From Limonium bicolor (taxonomy: Eukaryota; Streptophyta; Magnoliopsida; Caryophyllales; Plumbaginaceae): a stretch of DNA of 64,000 nt. Shown piece by piece: positions 35,801 through 45,779 of this stretch. The notes below the pieces were generated by a model. It was not told the DNA's origin, did no database searches, and saw only the letters and a program-made list of their open reading frames with translations. The DNA lies in the NCBI GenBank assembly GCA_023374045.1, contig CM041776.1, forward strand, positions 351,167,636 to 351,231,635, read 5' to 3'. Position 1 is the stretch's first letter, and each line of letters starts with the position of its first letter. The position numbers and the translations under genes are program-made.

Positions 35801-35959
35801 CCTATGGTTGTATTGGATGTGACAGGTACTCTTTTTACTCCCTAAGTTTTTTTCCACTGGGTTTTACCTAGGGAGATTTTAACGAGGCCCAAGTCCCACC
35901 CCTGGTCTTTTAGACTAATTCTAATAATATGGCTTTACGCCCAATTTATAAAAAAAAAA
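32833..35959 (+). mobile_element. LINE with ORF1 but no ORF2, 3.1 kb
   Basis: Flanked by a perfect 15-base duplication ATTAAAGTGAAAAAA (32818-32832 and 35960-35974) and ending in a poly-A run. From 5' to 3' it has a leader of about 440 bases, an RRM-containing ORF1, about 450 bases of 3' sequence with the TACTCTTTTT...GGGTTTTACC stem-loop also seen at 24136, then the tail. The endonuclease-reverse transcriptase ORF expected after ORF1 is missing, so the element must have been moved by another LINE's machinery. Confidence 0.9.
33275..35435 (+). pseudogene. LINE ORF1 with RRM domain
   Basis: The ATG at 33275 starts an Arg/Lys-rich segment (residues 1-70). An RNA-recognition motif follows (about residues 74-146): TATIFIDNIHRGVSEYHLG is the RNP2-like strand and NACAFVDVNHVEDAKKVI the RNP1-like part. 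A region like the plant LINE DUF4283 domain comes next (KRRTWVVICGIPLHAW, about 34110-34175), then a long acidic Ser/Glu-rich tail. ORF1 proteins coat the LINE RNA. Breaks are TAG 33713-33715 and TAG 35028-35030 in frame, and one frameshift near 34290-34315. Otherwise the 720-codon frame is well kept, so the decay is moderate. Confidence 0.82.
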
Positions 35960-36183
35960 ATTAAAGTGAAAAAATATGTCAAAAACAAACATGAAAGTCG
36001 AGACGGAGGTAGTAAAAGGAAAACCGGCGGAGTTCATCCCATCGACGCAACCGCGTCTCAAAAACACGCTGAGAGGAAATCAGTTACGTTTACACAGAAA
36101 AATATGAGGGTCAATACACTACTCATCTCGAGTACGACTATATATCTCTAGCCAGGCGCCCCACCACTCCAATCCCACGTTCC

Positions 36184-36190
36184 TATAAAA
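36184..36190 (+). promoter_or_regulatory. Probable TATA box of the NHL gene
   Basis: TATAAAA, 190 bases before the ATG and followed by C/T-rich leader sequence typical of plant 5' untranslated regions. TATATATC near 36138 is a second candidate. Confidence 0.6.
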
Positions 36191-36373
36191 TTCCCAGTCT
36201 CAACCCCAATCCTCTCAATTCCCAAAACCTTCAATTCGCCAATCAACACCTATCAATTCTAATCCACTCGCTCTATTATCTCCGCTTCTACCCAAACTCA
36301 ATTTCAAATTTCAATACCCGTTCCACCTACCGATCAATTCAACCACCAGAGTAAAAACAACCAACCAATCCCG

Positions 36374-37105
36374 ATGTCTTACGAGAAACAGCCCCAATTA
36401 AACGGCGGCTACTACGGCCCACCAATCCCACCACCACGCAACTCCCACCGTCACGGCCGATCCGGCCGAAGCTGCTGTTCCCGCTGCGGCTGCTGTCTCC
36501 TCGGCAGTCTATGCGACTGCGGTTGCTGTCTTCTCAGCTGTGTATTCAAAATCATCTTCGGTATCCTAATCGCAATTGGACTAGTAATCCTCCTCTTATG
36601 GCTAATCATCCGCCCACACGCTCTTAACTTCCATGTCACTGACGCTTCCCTCACATCCTTTAGCTACGCATCCACCACAAATCAACTCAGTTACGACCTA
36701 TCACTCAACCTTACCGCTCGTAATCCCAACAAGCGCATCGGCGTCTACTACGACCTCATCCGTGTTAACACGATCTACGCTGGACAGAGATTATCGACCA
36801 AGGAAGTGAATACGTTCTACCAAGGGACGAAGAATACAACGGATTTGGGACCAGTGGTGTTCAAGGGACAGAATGCGGTTGTGTTGGGTGTAGAGCAAGA
36901 TGGGGATTATCAGACTCAAAAGGGGAATGGTGAGTTTGAGATTGATGTGAAGTTGGATCTGAAAGTTAGGTTTAAGATTGGACTTATTAAAACTCATACG
37001 TTTAAGCCGAAGATTAAGTGTGGTTTGACTGTTCCGCTGGATGGTGATTCTGCCGCCAATGGGAAGCAGTTTGAGGATACTAAGTGCCATTATGATCTCT
37101 GGTGA
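36374..37105 (+). CDS. NDR1/HIN1-like (NHL) LEA_2 family membrane protein
   Basis: An intact intronless gene of 243 residues, a normal length for the family. The N-terminus has GPPIPPP (residues 15-21). A cysteine-rich juxtamembrane stretch spans 34-56, followed by one membrane segment (about 57-79, IIFGILIAIGLVILLLWLII). The LEA_2 domain spans about 110-225 and includes the family's NPNKRIGVYY at 117-126. The C-terminus has conserved KCGLTVPL and KCHYDLW. Potential N-glycosylation sites are Asn112 and Asn154. Family members sit in the plasma membrane and act in pathogen and stress responses; the role of this one is inferred only from family. A LINE-bearing MITE ends 361 bases upstream. The TATA box and poly-A signal fit one short transcript. 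Confidence 0.95.
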   Translation: MSYEKQPQLNGGYYGPPIPPPRNSHRHGRSGRSCCSRCGCCLLGSLCDCGCCLLSCVFKIIFGILIAIGLVILLLWLIIRPHALNFHVTDASLTSFSYASTTNQLSYDLSLNLTARNPNKRIGVYYDLIRVNTIYAGQRLSTKEVNTFYQGTKNTTDLGPVVFKGQNAVVLGVEQDGDYQTQKGNGEFEIDVKLDLKVRFKIGLIKTHTFKPKIKCGLTVPLDGDSAANGKQFEDTKCHYDLW

Positions 37106-37424
37106 TCGAGAGGTCCGCCGTCGGGATGATATGTTTACTGGTCTTTTATTGGAACAGTGAATTCTGATTTGATCTTTGAGGATTTGCTTTATTGTGCTGG
37201 TGATCAGTATGATTGTATACTCTGGGTATATAATTGATAGATTGATGTTACTAGCAGTATTCTTTGGTTTATTTTGGGATGGTAGAGCATAGATTTGGAG
37301 GTGGGTTGATTGTTTACATATACTTCAGATATTTGGATTATTATTAGCTTGTTGATGATTTCTTATATTTTTCTATAGTTGTTTATGTTCGATCGAGTAC
37401 TGGTGTGAATTTTCTTTGGACATA

Positions 37425-37430
37425 AATAAA
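37425..37430 (+). terminator. Putative poly-A signal of the NHL gene
   Basis: AATAAA about 320 bases after the stop codon, in T-rich 3' sequence. Confidence 0.55.
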
Positions 37431-37815
37431 GGCATTGCTGTTTTATCGTAGATATTGATTGTAGTCTAGTGCCATTCTGTTCTTGAATTCATATGCTTCT
37501 TAGTTGCCAATCCGAGATGCTAGCTGTTCTTGCGGCTCTTGCTAGCAGTCGCTAATCTATATTGCTAATTTACCGCTACTCATGATCAACATGACCCTTG
37601 CTGCAGAATCAATCCCTTTCATGTATTTTATTTATTCCACCTTTATAATTTCTAGTCTATTCAATAATAAGTCTATATTTAACTTTGACTTTGGAAGCAA
37701 AGTGCTAATACTTTTTGTTATCGAACCAAATGCGTTAAGTTATGTTTGAATGGATGGAAAGGAGAGACTGAAAAGAAAGAAAGAAAAGAGAAAAGAAGGT
37801 TTTATCAAACTGAAT
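37431..37815. other. Spacer downstream of the NHL gene
   Basis: AT-rich, with no gene or element ends recognised. Confidence 0.45.
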
Positions 37816-37829
37816 ACTTTTTGTTATTG

Positions 37830-38090
37830 GTCAAGTGATTGAAATCGAGTGGTGGAGGACCGGAGTAGGGGACGGAAGGTCTTGAGTTCAAATCCTCTTA
37901 CAACCTACTTTGGTGGAGGAATGAAGTTTACTCTCCTATTACCCATCCTAGTGGAGGAACGGAGTGGCGAGAAGGACGGTCCCAAGGTCTTATTCTTCAA
38001 TCTTCCACTGCTTGGCGAGCCTGCCACAGAGGGGTTGTGCGCACTCTAAGAGTAGCGGCTGCGGGTTCCCAATTCAAAAAAAAAAAAAAA
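37830..38090 (+). mobile_element. tRNA-derived SINE (short form)
   Basis: The same head as the SINE at 24339 (GTCAAGTGATTG, A box-like GAGTGGTGGAGGAC, B box-like GAGTTCAAATCC). It has a 15-A tail and a perfect 14-base duplication ACTTTTTGTTATTG (37816-37829 and 38091-38104). It is 261 bases long, without the internal duplications of the other copy. Confidence 0.9.
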
Positions 38091-38322
38091 ACTTTTTGTT
38101 ATTGAATTGAACATAACTAAAAAAATTCTATCCATACTGAATTAGTTTTAAAACAAAGTTTTTGGACAAAAAATATGAGCCATTAGGCATAAAACTAGTC
38201 GTTTTATAGTATTATTGTTGCAACTTAGTAACATATCGTGAATATTAGGCAACAAGACAAAAATATCCGCTATAAAGAAAATTGTCATAAAAAAACATAT
38301 TATGAACTGAAGTGTTATATTA

Positions 38323-38561
38323 CTACCTCTGTCCCAGTTTGAGTGTCCTGTTTGCTTTTTGGCACGTTTTTCCACTTCAATATTAAACATGTAAGATAAA
38401 ATAATTTTATAAAATAAATTGCTACAAACATATAGTTTTTCATATAAGCTTTCTATTCTAAAACTTAGATTTTTAAAATTATGTTAACTTATATGTTAAA
38501 TATTGAAGTCAAACGACATGTCCAAATAGTAAACGAGACAGTCAAAGCGGGACGGAGGGAG
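38323..38561. mobile_element. Stowaway-like MITE
   Basis: TA|CTACCTCTGTCCC at the left and GGGACGGAGGGAG|TA at the right. The interior shares TTCCACTTCAATATTAAACAT and CAAACGACATGTCCAAATAG with the copies at 32640, 42027 and 51623. Confidence 0.9.
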
Positions 38562-38985
38562 TATGAATTAGAAAAAAAAAATCATGGCATATGGAGAATA
38601 AATTTGAAAATCATTGTTTTTTTAATTGCTAAACTTTTTAGTGACATTTTATCATAACTAAATAGGATACATTGGTTGGATTTGAATTAAACATGTACAA
38701 ATTTAAGTTACACGTATATTACATAATTAATTTGGATCATGTCATCGTAACCAGCTTAATAAATGAGTTATATTAACCAAACTCTATACTAATAAAGTAT
38801 AACATATATCATGCATCTATCTAAAAGATATGGATCCAGTGAGTGCAAATGCATTGTATAATCCTATTTGAGACGTAAGGAAAAATAAAAATGCAGCAGC
38901 ACAAATAAAAGTAGTTTAACACGCTAACTCCCGGACATGAGTCATGATAAAAAAAACGCTGCGCCCAGTCCACAAGAAGAGCCAT
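38562..38985. other. Unassigned AT-rich spacer
   Basis: No gene or element ends recognised. Confidence 0.4.
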
Positions 38986-38987
38986 TG

Positions 38988-39285
38988 GGTTCGTTTGGGG
39001 ACAGCTGCTGGGGCTGCTGTTGGGTTCTGCTGCTGGAAATTGAGAAGTTGTCTGTTGATGGTTTTACAAAAGCTGTCAGCTGTTGGTTTTGGTGTTTGGT
39101 GGAACACCTGCTGATGGTTTTAAAAAGTAGAGACAATTGTTAGGTCTTGCTGCTGAAAATTGAGAAGCTGTCAGCTGATGATTTTGCAGAAGTTGTCAGC
39201 TGCTGGTTTTGGATGTTTGGTGAAAACCTACTGATTTTAGAAATTGAGAAGCTATCTGCTACTAGAAGCAGTTCCCCAAACAAGC
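38988..39285 (+). mobile_element. MITE with GTTTGGGGACAGCTGCTGG ends, copy 1
   Basis: The left end GGTTCGTTTGGGGACAGC and right end GTTCCCCAAACAAGCT are inverted. The interior is about three degenerate units of AAATTGAGAAG(C/T)TGTC...GCTG(C/T)TGGTTTTGG. A second copy lies inverted at 45191-45490. No duplication could be confirmed, so the superfamily is open. Open frames here on both strands are repeat artefacts. Confidence 0.75.
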
Positions 39286-39289
39286 TGAA

Positions 39290-40600
39290 TAATTTTTTCA
39301 GAAAAATAAAATTCAAAACAGACTCAGCGCAGCCGAAACTATAGAATACTCGCAACTAGCTCAAGTCCGGTTCAACTAGCTGAAATGGTTTTGTTCAGAT
39401 CGTGTACCTATTCTATTCGGCCCATTTGCTAGGCCTACGATACGCCAATTTGATGGCGATGCTCAGATCTCTTGCTCGTTACGTTGGGACTTCTGTCTTC
39501 GCATAGACAAATTGTCCATTTTGGCACATAAGCGCTGAACCTTTTTTTGTGGGTCACTAAACATGAGAAACTCTTCCATCCAATCCAATCCACCTCACTA
39601 TTTCTCATATTTCGAAAATTGCAGTAAATCTCTACTGGTTTTCTCTAAAAACGATGAAACGGATCCCATTTTCCTGATGCCAATCTTAGGTAAATATGGT
39701 GACTTCACGCTTAAGATTACGGTTAATAACTAGTTATACTCCATTTACCTTAAGTAGATAGAAAAGATGACCCACCCGTCTAATAATCTAATGGTCCGCA
39801 ATGTGATTTTTCTTTTGTTTTCTCTTTTTTTTAACATGCTATATTTAATTGTTTGAAGTACATTGGACAGTCTTGCCATAAAAAAAAGGAACATAGACAA
39901 ATCTGGTGTGGTTGTACCTTTGATACCCTTGTCAAGTTTTGTACATATACTTGAAAAGGAAATTATGGTGGAATCTGTCTTCTTATGGGTTATATTAATA
40001 TACAACAAGTTATTCAGAAGGGTTTTCTTCTGGGTCTCAAAACCTGGATTTCAGAACTTTTCCTTACTAAGAAATCCTCAACTTAATCCCAGAATAACCA
40101 TATTTCTTTCTTTTTTCTTTCGTCTTCAAGCAAAAGAAAACACCGCACGCAAACATAGTAGTATGTACATGCTATGATAATAGTCATACCCACACCCCTG
40201 TTCTCCTCAGAATTCAATCAAACCCACCCAAAATCTCTTTTTCACTTCTTTCGTTCTCTAATCACCACTGCCAAATTACTAAGCCACCCTCCGCATCGGG
40301 ATAAAATCAAAAAAATAGTAAGTACCTAATTGTATTAGCTCAGCTGTGTCACAAAAGTAGGCAGCATCATATCTTCAGCCTCGCAGACAAAATCAACGGG
40401 AAGGACAAACTCGGGAAATTATTTGTACACGTCAGCAGGCACTACACCTTTTCTTCACCTTGCCCGCGCGCGCACCTCAACCGTTCAGTACTCCCCACAC
40501 AGCTGGCACTACTAAATTTTAATTGTACTACTATTAAAAAAGAAAACATTTCCGTTTTCTCTCCTTTTCTGACGGAGTCCGGGTCAACCCTATTACCTTA
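39290..40600. other. Unassigned spacer
   Basis: No gene domains recognised. The frame 39863-40177 has no family features. The last 200 bases are richer in C/T runs and could be the upstream region of an unidentified transcription unit. Confidence 0.4.
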
Positions 40601-41860
40601 TCGAAGATGGCCTGGCAATTGGCCAGCAGAGGAACGAAACGACTCAGCCAGCGACCGCATCAATTTACAACAATGAAACGGTTACAACACCACCACCATC
40701 CATTCTCGCCGCAGCCGCCGTGCAGACCTCACACGAACTCTGTGACGATGTTGCACCAGTCGAACTCGAAACACCACCCACGACGACAAACCATCATCGC
40801 TTGTCGTCTTCTCGCTACTTCCACGACACTTTTCTTCAAACCACGATCGGACGTTTACTTCCGAGTAGACATCAGAATTCAAGTCTAAAGACATTAAAAA
40901 CCTTCTCACTGGTCTCTGCCTACCGCACTCATCAATTGGTTGAGTACTCCAAGTAATCCGTCATCGGATGATGATACCAATTCTCTCCACCCGTGGTAGA
41001 AATCCGCGGCGACAACGATGACTGATCAAATACACCGAAGGATTTGATACATCAGAGAAGGAATAATTATTACCATCTCGGCGTAATAACATGAAATTTT
41101 CCGGGCGAGTGGCTCAATGAGGCGGCGGAACTTCTCATCACATTGGTTGTTGTTGATGCCGCCGTACATACTACCGGTTTGCTGTTGTTGTCTGTTTTTT
41201 CTACGGCACGAACACGGCGTGATTTCTTGGAGACGACAAGGAAGTAAGCGGAGTTACGTTCACCATAGCAGCGGCGAAGTTGAACTTATTAGTGACAGGG
41301 AATCGACGGCCGGTTCTAGTACCTGGTGGGAATAGGTATGGTGATGATGGTAGTGTTCGTTCGATGTAAGTAGTTATTTGATGTGTAAATACCGATCTTC
41401 TGACTGATGACTGATTGAAAACCTTGAAGTTCATACTAGGGTTTATATCGCGACAAAACCCACATCGACGGTTCGTTCACCGTCGTAGAATAAACAGGGA
41501 AGAACGCTTCTAGTGTTGTAACCCCTCCTCCTACTCCTCGCCTCCTTCCATCATCATTTTATTCGAGAGATGTGTGGGGTAGTTTGCTGATTTTTCCGAA
41601 TTTGAAATTTTGAGCAGAGGTTGAGGACGGATAGAAAGGAGGAATAGGTCGATAGGATTGATAGTGGGGGATAAGGGGTTAGCCTGGTAGATGAAATACA
41701 GGAGAGCAGAAGAAGAAAACAGGAAACATGATTTTGGATTTAAGTGAGGTTTTATAGAGATAGAAACGAAGGTAAGGCGGTGGTGGGGATATTTTGGGTA
41801 TAACAAAGGGAAATTTCTCTATGAGAGACATGGAGAAACCGTGAGACGGATCTCGTCCAA
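40600..41860 (-). other. Possible minus-strand transcription unit or pseudogene
   Basis: This block is less AT-rich than its surroundings. On the minus strand TATAAAA (41750-41756) precedes a C/T-rich leader-like stretch, and a 77-codon frame (41434-41201) follows with no domain I know. On the plus strand a 93-codon frame (40607-40888) begins MAWQLASRGTKRLSQR, which could pass for an organelle-targeting start, but it also leads nowhere recognisable. I cannot decide between a non-coding transcript, a first exon and decayed sequence. Confidence 0.3.
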
Positions 41861-42026
41861 TCACCGTACGGTAATATGACTAATGAGAAATGGTCCATAT
41901 GGTGGAGACTTGGGCCGCAAGTTCTGTGGCGATATTTGTTTGATCTTTTCTCGGAAATTCAGTTTATCTTTTCTGTTTGTTTTTCGCCGGTTGAGATACG
42001 ATACACTTGTGGAGCAAGTAATTTTA

Positions 42027-42267
42027 CTCCCTCCGTGCTGAATTGACCGTCCTGTTTGTTTTATGGCACGTTTTTTCCACTTCAATATTAAACATAAGAT
42101 CAAATAATTTTATAAAACTAAATTTTGTAACTAGAGTATAGTTTATCATATAAGGAATCATATGCAAAACTTAAATTTTTAAAATTAATTTATCTTATAT
42201 GTTAAAAAATGAAGTCAAACGACATGTCCAAATAGTAAACAGAACGGTCAATTTAGGACGGAGGGAG
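42027..42267. mobile_element. Stowaway-like MITE
   Basis: TA|CTCCCTCCGTGCTG at the left and GGACGGAGGGAG|TA at the right, with the same interior words as the 38323 copy. Confidence 0.92.
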
Positions 42268-42349
42268 TATTTGCCAGTCGAGGGCCGTTCTCTCACAGCT
42301 TTTAGAAAACAGAGATTAATGTTGTTATGTGTCAGTTGATTATTTGTTA

Positions 42350-42579
42350 CTCTCCCCTTTAATTAATATCTGTCGTTTTAGGTAGTGATTCTTGTTCAAA
42401 AATATCTGTCATTCTAGTTTTTTGACACATCTTTTTCCACTTTTAACCATACTATTCACCACAAAAGTAATTATTATCTAGATGGAAAAGTAAAAAGTAA
42501 GGGTACATGCGTCATTTTTCTACTTTTCTTAATAAGTGTGCAAGTTTCTAGAATGACAGATACTGTTGAACGGAGGGAG
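42350..42579. mobile_element. Stowaway-like MITE, second subfamily
   Basis: TA|CTCTCCCCTTTAATT at the left and ACGGAGGGAG|TA at the right. The interior (for example TTATTATCTAGATGGAAAAG) matches the 25496 copy almost exactly. Confidence 0.88.
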
Positions 42580-43039
42580 TAAAATTTAATCCAATGCAGA
42601 TGTGTCAGTTACAATATGTTAACTAGAGGTAAATTAATAAAAAGCTACTATGTTGGGAGCTGCCACCGAACGGCCCAAGAATGATAGAGTGAAAAAAATC
42701 ATGATCACCAGTATTCTATCTACACATTTATGGGTAATTAATCAGAGTTAATTGTGATACAGAGGCGAATATTCAGTTGTAAGAAAGTTGATTATCATCC
42801 AATGACAAATATATTGATTATTGTATCATTTCTCCTTAAAGGAATGAGGACTCTGATAGATGCTCTAGGAGTACTTCTAATGAACGGTCCAGAAAGACCA
42901 TAGGAACATGGCGGTTAGGTTTTAGTAAGTTCTCCCGTGTTAGCAAGATAGTTAGGATAGGTAAAGAAGAAAGACAACTAGCCTATTTTTGGAAGTTTTT
43001 TCTTGTTTCATGAGTAGGGAGGTTTAGTAAGGTAAGTTG
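42580..43039. other. Unassigned spacer
   Basis: No gene or element boundary seen. Confidence 0.4.
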
Positions 43040-43047
43040 GTTCTGAG

Positions 43048-43895
43048 TAATGGTGGCCACCGAATCCGAATCTACCGGAACCGCTTGGAACCGGAACCGG
43101 CCGGAACCGGGTCGGAACCGATTCGGAACCGAAAAGCCCCCTTGCGAATCGAATCTGAATACAGTTTTGAGATTCAGGACCGAACCGGGACCGAAACCGC
43201 CCGACCGCCTGGAACCGCCTGGATTGCGTCGGATTCGAAACCGTGGAACCGGAAGTGGAACCGCCCCGGAACCGGCCAAAGTAGCCGTTGGAATCACCAC
43301 TTAGGACTTTTTTTTGTATTGTAATCTTTAAACGTATTAGTATTACTTTCTTTCCATATAATCTTTTAAGACTTTCAAATTGAAATCATGCAACCTATTA
43401 GTAGCTGTACTCTTTTTCTTATTAGGGTTTTCCCAATGGGTTTTTACCTAATAAGGTTTTAACGAGGCAGTGAATCATTTATATAATAAATCTGCTTTGC
43501 TCTTTAATTTTTGCAAATTCAATACAAAAATTTAAGTATTTGGTTCTTACACAATTAAGATTATAACTTGAGGAATAACCTAGCTAGGAGTAAAGTGGAC
43601 GAAAAGAGCAACGTGTGCACGCAAACGGATCTAAAATCGGAGTTAAAATGAAGAACTGGAGCCGATATCTTTCCGAAACCGGTCGGAACCGCCCTGGAAC
43701 CGGTCGGAACCGATCGGAACCGGAACCGCTCCAGAACCGGTCAGAACCGTTGATTTGAACGAATCCGAAGCGAATACAGAGTTCCGGAACCGCCCAGGAC
43801 CGGTTCCGAATCCTAATACACATTTTCCAGAACCGGAACCGGAACCGGTGGAACCGGAACCGGAATCGGTGGAACCGGAACCGTGGCCACCATTA
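43048..43895. mobile_element. hAT-like element with CGGAACCGGAACC arrays
   Basis: Terminal repeats TAATGGTGGCCAC are inverted at both ends, with a perfect 8-base duplication GTTCTGAG (43040-43047 and 43896-43903). About 220 bases at each end are degenerate arrays of GGAACCG words. The centre (43300-43640) is AT-rich and holds a stem-loop (TACTCTTTTTCTTATTAGG...CCTAATAAGG) like the LINE 3' ends. No transposase is encoded; Arg/Pro-rich frames across the arrays are artefacts. Confidence 0.88.
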
Positions 43896-43903
43896 GTTCT
43901 GAG

Positions 43904-44113
43904 TAATGTTTACTGTGGTATCATTCATGTAGTGTCCTAGTGACACATTTGGGCCATGTGCTTCTAATTATCTAAAAAAAATTATGAAGAGTCTTTAAAG
44001 AAGAATTTTTTTAACTAAAATTATTTTTACATCTTCACTCTTACATCTCAATTTTTTCTTTTTTTAGATTGATTTCACACTACTACCGATACTCTGAGAT
44101 CCTTAACATCCGA
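43904..44113. other. Spacer between hAT-like elements
   Basis: AT-rich; nothing recognised. Confidence 0.4.
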
Positions 44114-44121
44114 TTCCAAAT

Positions 44122-45147
44122 TAGGGATGGCAATGGGTGACAGGTGCCCGTTTCACCCGATCACCCGACCCGCTAAAACGGGTGAAAACTCGCAAAAACG
44201 GGTAAAAAACGGGTGACGGGTGAAATAGTTTCGAGTGACGAGTCAGGTCGGGTGAAAATTTTTCACCCGGTCACCCGATCCGTTCACCCGACCTGTCACC
44301 CGCATACATATATTTTTTTAAAAAAAAATACTTATTTCATGGTTAATTCTTTATGTTTTGAGTATGTTGTTGACATTAGTTGATATAGTATGTCTTATTA
44401 ACAAATATGGATGTGTTTTTAGCAAAAAACTAAGCTTATTTAGGTGTTACAAAATAAATATAGGGAAAATTTCACAAGATACCACTGTTTAAGTTTCTAA
44501 TTCACAAAATACCACTGTTTTTTTCGTAATTCAGCTTTAAACATGCTTAAATGTTGTCCAAAATTGATGAACTTTACATGGGCGATGCTAAAGTGTTATA
44601 TTTTGGTCCAATATTAAATTTGAAGTTTTTTAAGCTCATATGTGATATGTGGGACCCAATGAACATGTGACATAATCATTGGGTCCCACGTGTCACATAT
44701 GAGTTTAAAAAACTTCAAATTTGATATTAGACTAAAATATAACACTTTAGCATCGTCCATGTAAAGTTTCATCAATTTTGGACAATGTTTAAGCATGTTT
44801 AAAGCTGAATTATGAAAAACAGTGGTATTTTGTGAATTAGAAACTTAAACAGTTGTATCTTGTGAATTTTCCCTAAAATATATATGCTAAAAAAAACGGG
44901 ACGGGTGAAACGCGGTGAAATACGGGTGAAATGCGGGTGAAACACGGATGAAACAGGTGAAATACGGGTGAAACGCAGGTGAAACAGGTGAGAAATACAT
45001 GCTAGAAAAAAACGGGTAAACGGGTTCACCCGTTTCACCCGCGGGTGACGGGTGAAACGGGTGACGGGTCGGGTCGGATGATGCAAAAAATGGGTGACGG
45101 GTCGGGTGAAGCGTCACCCGACCCGGACCGACCCGTTGACCTCCCTA
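44122..45147. mobile_element. hAT-like element with CGGGTGAAAC arrays
   Basis: The left end TAGGGATGGCAATGGG and the reverse complement of the right end TAGGGAGGTCAACGGG match. The 8-base duplication is TTCCAAAT/TTCCAAAA (44114-44121, 45148-45155), seven of eight identical. Arrays of (A)CGGGTGAAA and its complement fill about 180 bases at the left and 250 at the right. A separate palindromic MITE lies inside (44461-44875). Confidence 0.86.
44461..44875. mobile_element. Palindromic MITE nested in the hAT-like element
   Basis: Inverted halves run from TAGGGAAAATTTCACAAGAT to its near complement ATCTTGTGAATTTTCCCTA. The inverted repeat reaches the centre near 44670 (TGGGACCCAATGA / TCATTGGGTCCCA). 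Flanks AAAATAAATA and AAATATATAT are similar but not an exact duplication. Probably Mutator-like. Confidence 0.82.
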
Positions 45148-45190
45148 TTCCAAAATACGTGTTCGTGGTTCTCAACACTTTGTAGATGTT

Positions 45191-45490
45191 GAGCTCGTTT
45201 GGGGAACAGCTTCCAGCAGCAGACAGCTTCTCAATTTTTAAAATCAGCAGGGTTCCACCAAACACCCAAAACCAGTAGCTGACAGCTTCTGCAAAATTAT
45301 CAGCTGACAGCTTCTCAATTTTCAGCAGCAGGACTTAACAATTGTCTCTGCTTTTTAAAATCATCAGCAGACGTTCCACCAAACACCAAAACTAGCAGCT
45401 GACAGCTTCTACAAACCATCAGCACACAACTTCTCAATTTCCAGCAGCAGGACCCAACAGCAGCATCCAGCAGCTGTCCCCAAACGAACC
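45191..45490 (-). mobile_element. MITE with GTTTGGGGACAGCTGCTGG ends, copy 2
   Basis: Inverted relative to copy 1 at 38988. It starts GAGCTCGTTTGGGGAACAGC and ends CAGCAGCTGTCCCCAAACGA. The same three internal units are present as reverse complement. Confidence 0.78.
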
Positions 45491-45779
45491 CAGATTACTT
45501 ATGTTTTATCATTACAGATTGCTTTTATATGAGTATATTAATAAGAAACAAATGAGAATACATTTCATTATTCATCCCAATATACATATAGGTGCTTTCG
45601 ACAAAGAGATTAAACTACCCGGATTTCAAACGCAAATCTGCATTTACTAAAATTAATCCTGTGAGAGAGATAGAGAGATAAAGGACCATGATAAAAAAGA
45701 AACCAATAATTATTTAACGCTTGTCAACTTTTTATTTAGATTGTTGTGCCCTTTAATTTTTGTCGAGAATGAACGGTCC
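45491..45779. other. Spacer
   Basis: AT-rich; nothing recognised. Confidence 0.35.

Larger units (their letters stand above)
32640..36012. mobile_element. Stowaway-like MITE split by a LINE
   Basis: The left end is TA|CTCCCTCCGTC (32638-) and the right end GACGGAGGTAG|TA (-36014), inverted with one mismatch and flanked by TA. Removing the LINE (32833-35959) and one 15-base duplication leaves a MITE of about 230 bases, close in length and content to the copies at 38323 and 42027. Confidence 0.85.

Noticed and set aside
38916..39355. Several 60-70 codon frames on both strands
   Set aside because: They come from the repeated interior of a MITE and recur, inverted, at 45191-45490.
43037..43324. 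Arg/Pro-rich frames in the CGGAACC arrays, and similar frames at 43755, 45035, 47030, 52435 and 52802
   Set aside because: They are translations of short repeated words in transposon ends.
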